A stretch of DNA of 38,604 nt from CAYSLC01 sp964431545 (GCA_964431545.1 CAYSLC010000023.1:1-38604), one strand, 5' to 3'; numbered from the stretch's first letter, positions 14,719-23,072 are shown. A program made the numbers and translations. Notes: generated by a model from the letters alone, not told the origin.

Positions 14719-16074
14719 TCACAGGCCCTTCATCGCTTTGCGCACGGCGATCACGACGGGATCCCACGGGGCCGAGAAGGGCGGGGCGTAGGCGAGATCG
14801 AGGTGGAGCATCTCGTCGAGGGTGAACCCGGCGTGGAGGGCGGTGGCCAGGATATCGATGCGCTTGCCCGACCCCGGCCCGCCGACGATCTGGCCCCCGA
14901 GCAGCCGGCCGCTCCCCTTCTCCGCCAGGACCTTGACGGTCATGGGGGAGGCCCCCGGGTAGTACCCCGCATGGGTGCGGGCCTCCACCTTCCCGGCGGC
15001 CCACTCCAGCTCCAGGCCCTCGAGTTCCCGCTCCTGGAGGCCGGTCCGGGCCACCTCCGTCTCATAGATTTTGGTGATGGCCGTGCCCACGGCGCCGGGG
15101 AAGGTGGCGTACCCGCCGCCGATGTTGATCCCGGCCACCCGGCCCTGTTTGTTGGCCACCGTCCCCAGGGCCACGAAAAAGGGGCGCCGGCTGACCAGAT
15201 GGAAGGACTGGACGCAGTCCCCCGCGGACCAGACCCCCTCGATCCGGGTGTGCTGGCGTTCGTTGACGATGATCCCCCCCTTCTCCCCCAGGGGGATCTC
15301 CGCCGCCTTCGCCAGGTCGGAGTTGGGCCGAACCCCCATTCCCAGCACCACGAGGTCGGCGGGAAGGGTCCGGTTCTCGGTGACCACGGCGGTCATCCGG
15401 CCGTCTTCCACCTCGAACCCCTCCAGGGCCTCTCCCAGATGGAGATGGGCCCCCGCCGCCTCCAGGGCACGGGAGACCAGGGCGCCCATGTCCGGATCGA
15501 GGGTCCCCATGACCTGGGGCGCCATCTCCACCATGGAGACCTCCACCCCCCGCATGAGAAGGGCCTCGGCCATCTCCAGGCCGATGTAGCCGCCCCCGAC
15601 CACCACGGCCCGCTGGGGCTTCTTCTCATCCACCACCTGTTTGAAGTCGATACCGCTCTGGAGCGTGCCGACCCCGTGGATCCCCTCGGCGTCGATGCCG
15701 TCGATGGGCGGCCGCACCGGCACCGCGCCGGTGGCGATCATGAGGTGATCAAAGGGCTCCCAGAAGGTCTTTCCGGCCTCCAGATCCGCCACCTGAACCC
15801 TCCGCCCGTCCAGATCGATGCCGAGCACCTCGTGGCGGATGCGGGCATCGATGTTCTGTTTCTCCCGGAACGCCCGGGGGTTTCGGGCGATCATGGAATC
15901 CGCTTCATCGACCAGACCGGCGATGTAGTAGGGGATCCCTCAGGCCGCGTAGGAGGTGTGGGGGCTCCGTTCGAAGGCGACGATCTTAAGATCCTTGTTC
16001 CGCCGGCGGGCCTGGGAGGCCGCGCTCATTCCGGCCGCGTCTCCGCCGATGACGACGAGTCGTTCTTTGGTCAT
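14719..16074 (-). CDS. Selenocysteine-containing FAD-dependent disulfide reductase (CoA-disulfide reductase/NADH oxidase family)
   Basis: A pyridine nucleotide-disulfide oxidoreductase of 451 aa if the in-frame TGA at 15940-15942 is read as Sec45. The N-terminus MTKERLVVIGGDAAGMSAA carries the FAD motif. SYAA-U-GIPYYIAG matches the family's redox-active SYxxCGxPYYxG motif, with UGA at the Cys. Further motifs are ATGAVP (114-119), the NAD-binding GGGYIG (160-165), SAGDC (283-287) and a C-terminal dimerisation domain. AGGAGAGGAG precedes the ATG at 16072-16074. Translation from the ATG at 15894 would lose the whole FAD motif. The family reduces CoA disulfides, persulfides, polysulfides or O2 with NAD(P)H; the true substrate is unknown. 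A point mutation or sequencing error (TGC to TGA) is the alternative, but the SECIS-like hairpin argues against it. Confidence 0.82.
15906..15942 (-). promoter_or_regulatory. Bacterial SECIS-like element with its UGA codon
   Basis: On the minus strand the TGA (15940-15942) is followed by 21 nt and then the loop GGTCT (15914-15918). The loop is closed by CC/GG, an unpaired U at the 3' side, and a perfect CATCG/CGATG stem (15921-15925 with 15906-15910). Bacterial SECIS elements need a hairpin just after UGA with a short apical loop having G in its first two positions about 16-37 nt downstream. The loop GGUCU is identical to that of the E. coli fdhF SECIS. Confidence 0.75.
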
Positions 16075-16523
16075 GGGGTTCTCCTCTCCTGGGGGAATCG
16101 GGTTGCGAGGGCGCTGGCGCCACGGGGCACCAATGACGCATGGGCGTCCATACCTATCATATCTCCTCCTATACCAGGAAGGAACGTTCTTTCACAATAC
16201 CTGATCCCGATTTTTCCGCGGCCGGAGGAGGGGACCACCGTAGCGGATATATGGGGTCTTTTACCCATCAAAAAATACATGATCGACCCCATTGCCCGCG
16301 TTCCCGGTCTGGTCTATTATATTTGGATAAATACCCGCCGAATATGCCCCATCGAGAGGGGACGACCACCCTTGACAATGAATCCCCCACAACCGGTGAC
16401 CCCACCTGATCACCATGAAAAAGGGGGCGCCCCTCTCCTCCCCCCCCATAAGAGCCCGACAGGAACGGCCCGGGGGAGGACTAACCGAGAAACCGGCGGG
16501 GAGAGGAGAAAGGAGCTGTCACC
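16075..16523. other. 449-nt divergent spacer, no gene seen
   Basis: The spacer separates the selenoprotein candidate (minus) from the coiled-coil gene (plus). No ORF with a plausible start and protein-like composition was found; the open frames are antisense or composition artefacts. The middle part (16250-16345) is AT-rich. It holds a perfect TATAAT on the minus strand (16316-16321) with no good -35 box, and a TTGACA on the plus strand (16373-16378) without a matching -10. The promoters of both genes probably lie here. Next to the coiled-coil gene is AAGGAG at about 16511. Confidence 0.6.
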
Positions 16524-16826
16524 ATGGAGAGACACCAAGCCTATCAGGTCGCCTTTCAGGAACAGATGCAGGCCCGGCTGGACGAATGGAAGGCGGAGAT
16601 CGACAAGATGCGCGCCAAGGCCGACAAGGCCTCGGCGGATGCCAGGATGGACTATCTGCGCCGGGTGGATGAGCTGGAATCGAAGCGCGACGAGGTGCAG
16701 CAGCGGATCAAGTCCCTCAAAAAACAGGGCGGGGAAGCCTGGGAGGATGTCAAAAACGGACTGGAATCGGCCATGTCCGACTTGAAACGTTCCGTCGATT
16801 CCGCCGCCTCCCGGTTCGATCGATAG
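16524..16826 (+). CDS. Small coiled-coil protein
   Basis: A 100-aa, almost wholly helical protein rich in Lys, Glu, Ala and Gln, with heptad-like spacing (YQVAFQEQMQARLDEWKAEI and DELESKRDEVQQRIKSL). It has no Cys, signal peptide or membrane segment. The C-terminal half (EAWEDVKNGLESAMSDLKRS) resembles small apolipoprotein- or stress-type coiled-coil proteins common in Desulfobacterota and cyanobacteria, but no function is established. AAAGGAG precedes the ATG by about 8 nt. It is monocistronic and convergent with the phosphoesterase gene. Confidence 0.75.
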   Translation: MERHQAYQVAFQEQMQARLDEWKAEIDKMRAKADKASADARMDYLRRVDELESKRDEVQQRIKSLKKQGGEAWEDVKNGLESAMSDLKRSVDSAASRFDR

Positions 16827-16851
16827 GGTCCGCCGACCCGTCCCCCATCCC

Positions 16852-17664
16852 TTAGGCGGACCGCGTCTCCCATTCCCCCTCCGAATTGAGCCGGTAGCGG
16901 TCCTTCCGGGCCACCTGGAAGGACCGCCCGTCCCACATATGGACGGAGAGCCACACGTCCCCCTTGCCGGTGTGGATCAGATTGTAGGCATTGGTCTCTT
17001 TGCGGATTCGGCTGGAGGTGGCCGTGCCCGCCTGGATCACCAGCACCGACCGGGCCAGGGTCCGGTAGACGGCATGGGATCCGCCGGCATAACTCATGTG
17101 GAAATGGCCCGCCAGCAGGAGGTCGAGTTCGCATGCCTCCACCATGCTCAACGTCCGTCGGGCACGCCCCACCAGCGTCTTTTTGAGGTTCTGGGGCGGC
17201 GGCAGGAAGGGATGGTGGGTCACGAGGATCCGGAGGATCTCTCCGGGCAGGGGGCAGAACCGGTCCTTGATGAGGTCGATCTGGCCGGGGGAGATCCGAC
17301 CGTTCTTCCAGGTGAGGGACCGGGCGGTGTTGATCCCCAGGACGGCGATCTCGTCGTCGATATGGAAGGGGGCCAGGTCCTCGGTGATGTACTTTCGGTA
17401 TCGGCCCAGGGGCCAAAACATCCGGCGGGTGACGTCGTAGAGGGGCACGTCGTGGTTGCCGGGGACCACCACCTTGGGGTAGGGGATCCGGGCCAGGTAC
17501 TCCCGGGCGGCCCGGTACTGCCAGCGCCGGGCCCGCTGGGTGAGGTCTCCGCTGACCACCACCAGATCCGGAGCCGCGGATTCCAGGCTTCTCAACAGCC
17601 CCTCGGCCACCTGTGGAAGGACCCGCCCGAAGTGGATATCGGAGACGTGGGCGATGGTCCTCAT
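16852..17664 (-). CDS. Calcineurin-like metallophosphoesterase
   Basis: A 270-aa cytosolic protein with all motifs of the dinuclear-metal phosphoesterase fold: DIHFG (Asp, His) near residue 10, VSGDLTQR near 40, GNHD near 70, a THHPF block and GHFH. It is of the class that hydrolyses phosphodiesters or phospholipid headgroups such as UDP-diacylglucosamine or cyclic nucleotides; the substrate cannot be decided. It overlaps the upstream lipid-kinase-like gene by 4 nt (ATGA), which suggests a shared lipid- or nucleotide-related pathway. Last gene of a five-gene minus-strand run. Confidence 0.88.
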   Translation of the reverse strand: MRTIAHVSDIHFGRVLPQVAEGLLRSLESAAPDLVVVSGDLTQRARRWQYRAAREYLARIPYPKVVVPGNHDVPLYDVTRRMFWPLGRYRKYITEDLAPFHIDDEIAVLGINTARSLTWKNGRISPGQIDLIKDRFCPLPGEILRILVTHHPFLPPPQNLKKTLVGRARRTLSMVEACELDLLLAGHFHMSYAGGSHAVYRTLARSVLVIQAGTATSSRIRKETNAYNLIHTGKGDVWLSVHMWDGRSFQVARKDRYRLNSEGEWETRSA

Positions 17665-18629
17665 GCCGCGTTTCGGGGGACCACCATCCTCAGATACCGA
17701 TGCCGGACCCGGAAATGGATCGGCGTTTCCACATCCACCATCTCACCGTCGGCCACCACCTTGAGTCGGGATTTCCGGCTCTTCAGGGTCAGGGACGGCA
17801 CCCAGAAGGAACTGAGTTCCGGGACCTCCTTCATCCTCCGCTTGATGATGGTGTACAACGCCATCCGGAAGATCCGCAGGCGGGCCGGCCGGCTGAACCG
17901 GGCCGCATAAAATACGCTCAACCGTCCATCATCCAGGGACTCGCGCCGGAGGAAGGCCATGCTCTCCGTGTCGAACCGGTTCATGCCGATGAAAACGAAG
18001 GGGGCCCGGATGAACTCGGCGTTCTCCTCCGACTCCAGATAACCGTGAAGAAGCGGCGGATGCCACGCCGTCCTGAGCAGGGCGAAGGCGGCGGCCACGG
18101 CCTTGTTCACCCCAAGTTTCCGGCGGTATTCGTCCCGGGTCCTCACCGTGACGGTATGGAGTCCCAGGGAGACGTTGTGGAGAAACAGGCGGCCGTCCAT
18201 GTCCCCGGCGTCCACCGGAACGATCCGGCCGTCCGCGAGGGCTTGAACAGCGAGATCCATGGCAAGGGGCATCCCCAGATCCTGGGCGATCCAGTTGAAC
18301 GTGCCCCCCGGCAGCACCCCGATGGCCTTATCCCCCCCGGCCAGGGCGTTGGTCGCCTGGCTGACGGTGCCGTCCCCCCCCATGAGGATGACGACCTCGG
18401 CATCCGACCGCCGGATTTCGTCGAGGACGCCCGCCATCCCCTCCGGCTCGGACCAGCGGATCGTGCACCGGGAAAAGGCGCCGTTCAGGTCCCTCTCCAG
18501 CCGCCGGCGTCGAGCTTGGAAATCGTTTTCGGAAAAAAAGCCGGCCCGAAGGTTGGCCAGGACGGTCACCCGCATGCCGGCGACCCGCTCGACGGGGGCA
18601 TCCTCTCCCTTCTCCTGATCGATGTTCAT
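17661..18629 (-). CDS. Diacylglycerol kinase-family lipid kinase (YegS/DgkB type)
   Basis: A 322-aa protein with the DAGK catalytic signature: ILMGGDGTVSQATNAL holds the nucleotide-binding GGDGT, and IGVLPGGTFNWIAQDLG is the family's second motif, with F in place of the common N of GGTxN. The N-terminal VTVLANLRAG strand and a C-terminal beta-rich domain ending DGEMVDVETP complete the two-domain fold. Members phosphorylate diacylglycerol, ceramide or related lipids. Its ATG directly abuts the stop of the upstream zinc-ribbon gene, and its stop overlaps the phosphoesterase start. Confidence 0.85.
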   Translation of the reverse strand: MNIDQEKGEDAPVERVAGMRVTVLANLRAGFFSENDFQARRRRLERDLNGAFSRCTIRWSEPEGMAGVLDEIRRSDAEVVILMGGDGTVSQATNALAGGDKAIGVLPGGTFNWIAQDLGMPLAMDLAVQALADGRIVPVDAGDMDGRLFLHNVSLGLHTVTVRTRDEYRRKLGVNKAVAAAFALLRTAWHPPLLHGYLESEENAEFIRAPFVFIGMNRFDTESMAFLRRESLDDGRLSVFYAARFSRPARLRIFRMALYTIIKRRMKEVPELSSFWVPSLTLKSRKSRLKVVADGEMVDVETPIHFRVRHRYLRMVVPRNAA

Positions 18630-19004
18630 TTACCGGCGCTCCCGGGTCACGAGGCTCTTGAAAAAGTCCGAGAGGGTCCGGTCCTTGTAATCCCTGAACT
18701 CGCCCGCATCGAAGAAGACGCCGTGGCAGACCCCGCAAGATTCATACCGGATGTGGGGCTGATCCTTGTCCACCATCCGGATCATCCGGGTGCGGCAGAC
18801 CGGGCAGTCGATGCGGTCGATGGTGTCGTAGTCCGCCCCCTTTTCCGGGTCCCCCACGTCGATGGCCTCCGACCCCTGGACCGACTTGAGCGTTTCATGC
18901 TCCAGCATGTCGAACCAGATCCCCTTGCACTGGGTGCACCGATCGACCTCCACGTCCGCGAAGGTCACCTTCTCCATCTTCGACTGGCACTTCGGGCAGT
19001 TCAT
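18630..19004 (-). CDS. Double zf-TFIIB zinc-ribbon protein
   Basis: A 124-aa protein made of two zinc ribbons of the zf-TFIIB type. The first is CPKC followed by the CTQCKGIWFD block; the second is CPVC followed by CGVCHGVFFDAGEF. The C-x-x-C-x-G-(V/I)-(W/F)-F-D pattern is the hallmark. Such small proteins are widespread but functionally uncharacterised; binding of metal, nucleic acid or a protein partner is possible. It lies 36 nt after another zinc-ribbon gene and immediately before the lipid-kinase-like gene, in the middle of the operon. Confidence 0.85.
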   Translation of the reverse strand: MNCPKCQSKMEKVTFADVEVDRCTQCKGIWFDMLEHETLKSVQGSEAIDVGDPEKGADYDTIDRIDCPVCRTRMIRMVDKDQPHIRYESCGVCHGVFFDAGEFRDYKDRTLSDFFKSLVTRERR

Positions 19005-19040
19005 GCGGTCTCCTCCGTAGCCTAAACAGGTTGAAGGGGG

Positions 19041-19862
19041 TCAGCGCCCCTTTTTCCCCCGGGTGTTCTCTTCGATCCGAAAGAGGATGAGGGCCAACTC
19101 CGCGTACACCCGGGCGCTGATCACCCACGCCGCGAAGCCGAGCAACACCCCCAGGATCCCGAAGGCCCCCCACCCCCCCAGGAAGTCGCCCCGGAATATC
19201 CCCAGCCCCATCATGACAAGGGCCGAGAGGGCGCCGATCACAAGCCCGGCGATGTACAACACCTTGATCAGGGTGGGGGTGACGAACGTGGTGAAGGAAA
19301 AATCGACGATCCCCCGGACCGCCTCGACGAGGCCCAGGCGCTCCCGGTCCTCCTCGGGAAGGCTGGTGAGCCGTTCTCCGCAGTGCTTGCACTTTTTGGC
19401 ATCCTCCCGGATGGGCTCCGCGCAGTAGGGGCAGTTGATGGTCCCCTTGGGGGGACGGGCCTGGGAGGGCTCCGGGGTCGGCATGGCCTGGCGGGGGGGC
19501 ATCTTGGGCGGCTCCCGGGGGGCCGACTCCGCGGCCGTCTCCGCCTTGGGGGATTCCGGCTTCTTGAAATCGGGAAAGGGGGTGCCGCAGTAGACGCAGG
19601 CCGGCGACGGGTGCTGGCCGTGCCTGCACTTGGGGCAGATGACGGTATCCTTGGCCGGCTTCTCCGGGGCCGGCGGCGGGGGCGCCTTCTCGGCCGTCGG
19701 GGTCTCGGCCGTCGGTTTCGGGGCCGGGGCCTTCTTCCGCCCCCCCTTCTGGATCACGAACCGGTGGCTGCATTTCTTGCACCGGGTCTGAACCGGCTTT
19801 TCCGGAACCTTGGCGTCATCGATCCGGGATGTGAAGCCGCAATTCGGGCACTCGACTTTCAT
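19041..19862 (-). CDS. Zinc-ribbon membrane protein with DUF4282-like C-terminus
   Basis: A 273-aa protein with three metal sites and a membrane tail. Residues 1-38 are an MJ0042-type ribbon (CPNC...CKKC). A Pro/Ala/Lys-rich linker leads to CPKC...CVYC, a second Pro-rich linker leads to CPYC...CKHC, and two membrane helices follow (about 205-228 and 233-255). The region ending with YAELALILFRIEENT matches the DUF4282 pattern. Ribbons with a Pro-rich linker suggest a cytosolic sensor or scaffold tethered to the membrane. AGGAGAG precedes the ATG. It is second in the minus-strand operon. Function unknown. Confidence 0.8.
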   Translation of the reverse strand: MKVECPNCGFTSRIDDAKVPEKPVQTRCKKCSHRFVIQKGGRKKAPAPKPTAETPTAEKAPPPPAPEKPAKDTVICPKCRHGQHPSPACVYCGTPFPDFKKPESPKAETAAESAPREPPKMPPRQAMPTPEPSQARPPKGTINCPYCAEPIREDAKKCKHCGERLTSLPEEDRERLGLVEAVRGIVDFSFTTFVTPTLIKVLYIAGLVIGALSALVMMGLGIFRGDFLGGWGAFGILGVLLGFAAWVISARVYAELALILFRIEENTRGKKGR

Positions 19863-19899
19863 GGGGAATCGCTCTCCTGTGGGGAATACCGGCTTCCGA

Positions 19900-20382
19900 T
19901 TACTGGTACTTGTACTCCTTCACCTTCAGCTTGCCGCCGCCGGGCACCTGGATGTCCCGTTCGATGACGCTGGGGGGCGGCTCCGAGCCGGCCGGCGGCC
20001 GGGGACGGTCCCGGGGCGGGGTCGGCCCGGATCCGGCCGGAGGGATGGCTCGGCCCGGGTCCTCCGGGGGAACCAGCCAGATCACCTCTCCCTCTTCGGG
20101 TTCATCGGGCGCTCCGGCCTCCAACCCCGGCACGTCGGAGACCAGGGGCTCCCCGTAGCGGGGCCCGGCCGCCTTCTCCTCCAGGCACCGGTGGAAGGCG
20201 TCGGGGGAGTCGGTCCCGTTGAGGCAGTCGTACCATTCCGAAACGATCCGGTCATAGCGGCCCTCGGGAACGGGGGTGCTGTTCCGGTTATAATAGGTGA
20301 TGCTCCCGGCATCGGGCGGAACGCCCCGAGCGAACAGGATCATAAGCAGCACGGTCGCCGCCGCAGTGGCCATGGTCTTCAT
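19900..20382 (-). CDS. Small exported proline-rich protein
   Basis: A 160-aa protein with an N-terminal signal sequence (MKTMATAAATVLLMILFARG). A moderately conserved central part contains a CLNGTDSPDAFHRC pair of cysteines 13 residues apart. A Pro/Arg-rich linker and a short basic tail follow. The ATG at 20380-20382 is chosen because GGGAGGG lies about 9 nt upstream; a longer frame from 20421 adds 13 residues before the signal sequence. The two Cys may form a disulfide outside the cytoplasm. Not recognised as a known family. First gene of the operon with zinc-ribbon, lipid-kinase and phosphoesterase genes. Confidence 0.65.
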   Translation of the reverse strand: MKTMATAAATVLLMILFARGVPPDAGSITYYNRNSTPVPEGRYDRIVSEWYDCLNGTDSPDAFHRCLEEKAAGPRYGEPLVSDVPGLEAGAPDEPEEGEVIWLVPPEDPGRAIPPAGSGPTPPRDRPRPPAGSEPPPSVIERDIQVPGGGKLKVKEYKYQ

Positions 20383-20600
20383 ATCCACCGTCCCTCCCAT
20401 CATCGTCATGTCTGGATCCATGGAAGGGCCGGACCGGGGCCCGAAAACGGCGCCCGCCCCGGTTCCTTCCCGATCCTTTCATGTTTACGCAACTTGCCCG
20501 CCAAATGCAACCGCTTTGATCCCGGCGCGGCTCCGGGCGGAAGGGGCGCGGTTTTGAGGCGGAGCCGCTGGACGGCAACGAGGCCCCCCGAGGATCGGCC

Positions 20601-21815
20601 TCACCGCCGGACCAGGCGGTCGATGTACCGGAACCGGTGGAGGATCTTGCCGTCGGCGTCGGGCACCGCCTCGATGGTGGTCAGGTAGACCCGGTCGAAT
20701 CCCCGGTGGTCGGTGGGGCCGAAAGATAGGGTCAGCCCCCCGAGATCGTGGCGGGTCATCGCCTCCAGGGAGGCCTTCAGTCCGGCAAAGTCGATCGCCT
20801 CCCCGGCCGTCTTGAGGGCGTGGTCCATGGCCTTGGCCGCCAGGTACCCCTCCAGGCTGACGAACCCGTAGCCTCCGCCCCCCAGGGCCTCCTGATACTC
20901 CCGGACAACGGGTATCTCCGCGTTCCACGGATCCGGGACCACCTGGCTGATGATGACGTTCTCGGTCTTGTCCCGGAGGGCCCGGGCGAGGGCCTTGCTG
21001 CCCACGAAGGAGATGTTGAGGAAGAGGGCATCGAAATCGAGCCGCTTCCAGAGATTGATCGCCGCCGCGCAAGGGCGGTACGCCCCCACCATGATCACCG
21101 CCTCCACCCGGTTGCCGGAGATCCGCCGGGCGCTGCGGCCCACCTGAACGGTATTCCGCTTATAGTTGGGAACCCGCTCCCAGAACCGATCCCAGGCCTC
21201 CTGGGGATCCAGCTCATCCGGAATCTGGGGAACCGGGGGAACCAGCTCGATCCCGCCGATCTTCCGCACCGCCTTGACGGCGCCGGTGACGCCGGCCAGG
21301 CCGAAGGCATCCCGCTGCACAAAGAGGCCCACCCGTGTGACCCCCAGGTCCTCCTTGAGGCGGCGGACCATGTTCTCGATCTCGGCGTCGTAACTGGCCC
21401 GGAGGGCGAAGGCGTGGGGGTTGATCCGGACGTCGCTCAGGAAGCCGGCCCCGGTGAAGGCCCCGAAGAAGACGACGTTCCCGTCCCGGGCCAGGGGCAC
21501 GGCCACCTTGGAGGTGGGGGTTCCCACGTATCCGAACAGGGCGTCCACCTTCTGCGCCAAAAAGGTCCGCGTATTCTCGATGCACCGGGCGGGCTCGTAT
21601 CCATCATCGAGCACCGTGAGCTTCACGTCCTTGGAACCGGCGGCGAAGTAGGCCGACGCCCCCCGGTGCATCTCCTCGCCCAGGAACGCGGTGGGGCCCG
21701 ATAAGGCGCAGGATTGCCCCAGCACGATCTCCGCGGGGGCCGCCCCGGGAAAGAACAGGCTTGCCGCCGTCACCATCGCCATCGCCGCCGTCCATCCGAA
21801 CCAACCGTTTCTCAT
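20601..21815 (-). CDS. Periplasmic branched-chain amino acid-type substrate-binding protein
   Basis: A 404-aa periplasmic binding protein of the LivJ/Peripla_BP_6 type I fold. Residues 1-28 are a signal peptide cleaved after APA. The mature protein opens with IVLGQSCALSGPTAFLG, the diagnostic strand of ABC amide/branched-chain binding proteins. The body follows the two-lobe pattern and ends with the LSFGPTDHRGFDRVYL region. No permease or ATPase gene is nearby, so it is an orphan binding protein that may feed a distant transporter or serve as a sensor. Ligand cannot be predicted. Confidence 0.9.
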   Translation of the reverse strand: MRNGWFGWTAAMAMVTAASLFFPGAAPAEIVLGQSCALSGPTAFLGEEMHRGASAYFAAGSKDVKLTVLDDGYEPARCIENTRTFLAQKVDALFGYVGTPTSKVAVPLARDGNVVFFGAFTGAGFLSDVRINPHAFALRASYDAEIENMVRRLKEDLGVTRVGLFVQRDAFGLAGVTGAVKAVRKIGGIELVPPVPQIPDELDPQEAWDRFWERVPNYKRNTVQVGRSARRISGNRVEAVIMVGAYRPCAAAINLWKRLDFDALFLNISFVGSKALARALRDKTENVIISQVVPDPWNAEIPVVREYQEALGGGGYGFVSLEGYLAAKAMDHALKTAGEAIDFAGLKASLEAMTRHDLGGLTLSFGPTDHRGFDRVYLTTIEAVPDADGKILHRFRYIDRLVRR

Positions 21816-21888
21816 GGGGACCTCTCCTTGTCTCCGGATGGTTTGCCGTCGTCCATCCGTCGGGAAATCATTTGGTTACCTTTTGTCT

Positions 21889-21920
21889 GATACTAGAAAG
21901 ATCCCCGGTTTTCAATGGAA
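21889..21920. repeat. Intergenic short repeat, copy 2 of a possible dispersed element
   Basis: In the spacer between cobT and the binding-protein gene, GATAC followed by AGAAA and CCGGTTTTCAATGGAAA resembles the element at 28813-28842 in the same orientation, with 13 identical bases (CCGGTTTTCAATG). Confidence 0.4.
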
Positions 21921-21956
21921 AACTGCATAGATGAGGTCCCCATGTGCCCCGGCGGG

Positions 21957-23018
21957 TCATCCCTGTGCATCGTCGATGGCCACCTCCTCGAACGTCTTGA
22001 TCTCGGCCAGAATCCGGGTGGAGGCGTCCATCAGCTCCATGGCCAGGGCCGCGCCGGTCCCCTCCCCCAGGCGGAACCCGAGGTCGAGCAGAGGCGTCAG
22101 CTCCAGATGTTGGAGCATGTACCGGTGGCCGGCCTCCACGGAGTTGTGGCTGGCGAAGAGGTACCGGCGGGCCGCCGGGGCCAGTTCACAGGCGACCAGG
22201 GCCCCGGCGGTGGAGATGAACCCGTCGCAGACCACGGGGATCCCCCGGGCGGCGGCGCCGATCACCAGGCCGGCCAGGGCCCCGATCTCCAGCCCCCCCA
22301 CCTTGGCGAGCACCCCGAGGGGATCTTTGGGATCGGGACGATGGTGGTCGAGGGCCGCTTCGATCACCCGGATCTTGTGGCCCAGGGACTTGTCGTCGAG
22401 ACCCGTCCCCCGGCCGGTGACCCGTTCCACCGGGAGCCCGGCAAAGGCTGCGATGAGGGCGCTGGAGGGGGTGGTGTTGCCGATCCCCATGTCGCCGGTC
22501 CCCAACAGGTGGAGCGGTCCCGTCGAGGCGAGTTCCGCCAGGATCTCGATCCCGGCTTCGATGCTCCGGACCGCCTCCCCCCGGGTCATGGCCGGCTCCT
22601 TGGCGAAGTTCCTTGTCCCCCGGCGGACCTTTTTGTGGAAGATGTCCATGTCGGGGGGAAACTCCCCGTCCACACCGATGTCCGCCACGGCCACCCGCGC
22701 CCCGGCGTGGCGGGCCAGCACGTTGATGGAGGCCCCGCCGTTGACGAAGTTGCTCACCATCTGCCGGGTGACCTCCGAGGGGAAGAGGCTCACCCCCTCC
22801 TGACAGACGCCGTGGTCTCCGGCGCAGGTGACGATCACCTTCCGCTCCAGCCGCACGTCGATGGCGGCGAAGATCGACGCCAGCCGAGCCGCCACATCCT
22901 CCAGGATTCCCAGACTCCCGGCGGGACGCGCCTGGTTCCGGAGCCGCTCCCGGGCCGCCGCGTGGGTTTCCGCGTCCGGTGATCCGATCTTGCCGATGGT
23001 CTCTTCCAACAGGTCCAC
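21957..23018 (-). CDS. cobT: Nicotinate-nucleotide--dimethylbenzimidazole phosphoribosyltransferase CobT
   Basis: Transfers the phosphoribosyl group of nicotinate mononucleotide to a lower-ligand base, usually 5,6-dimethylbenzimidazole, to give the alpha-riboside phosphate used in cobamide nucleotide-loop assembly. At 353 aa it is full length. Seen are the RPxGSLG N-terminal motif, the AGDHGV motif, GDMGIGNTTPSSAL (the phosphate-binding segment) and RLGEGTGA, which holds the catalytic glutamate. The start is a GTG at 23016-23018 with AAGGAGC 6 nt upstream. It stands alone without other cob genes and is preceded by a cobalamin riboswitch and terminator, so it is repressed when cobalamin is plentiful. 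Confidence 0.95.
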   Translation of the reverse strand: MDLLEETIGKIGSPDAETHAAARERLRNQARPAGSLGILEDVAARLASIFAAIDVRLERKVIVTCAGDHGVCQEGVSLFPSEVTRQMVSNFVNGGASINVLARHAGARVAVADIGVDGEFPPDMDIFHKKVRRGTRNFAKEPAMTRGEAVRSIEAGIEILAELASTGPLHLLGTGDMGIGNTTPSSALIAAFAGLPVERVTGRGTGLDDKSLGHKIRVIEAALDHHRPDPKDPLGVLAKVGGLEIGALAGLVIGAAARGIPVVCDGFISTAGALVACELAPAARRYLFASHNSVEAGHRYMLQHLELTPLLDLGFRLGEGTGAALAMELMDASTRILAEIKTFEEVAIDDAQG

Positions 23019-23072
23019 CTCGATGCTCCTTTCTCTTTAGGGGTTTTCGGATCGACGGCCCGCCGTTTCCCC

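Noticed and set aside
15895..16074. Treating the TGA as a simple nonsense mutation and the ORF from 15894 as the gene
   Set aside because: The FAD motif upstream is intact and in frame, the TGA replaces the catalytic Cys exactly, and a SECIS-like hairpin follows. A truncated enzyme would lack FAD binding. Error is not excluded, but is less likely.
14716..16785. Plus-strand open frame of 689 codons covering the selenoprotein candidate
   Set aside because: It is antisense to a gene with clear FAD/NAD motifs; its product is Pro/Gly/His/Arg-rich and its end is just the coiled-coil gene in another frame. High GC creates such long mirrors.
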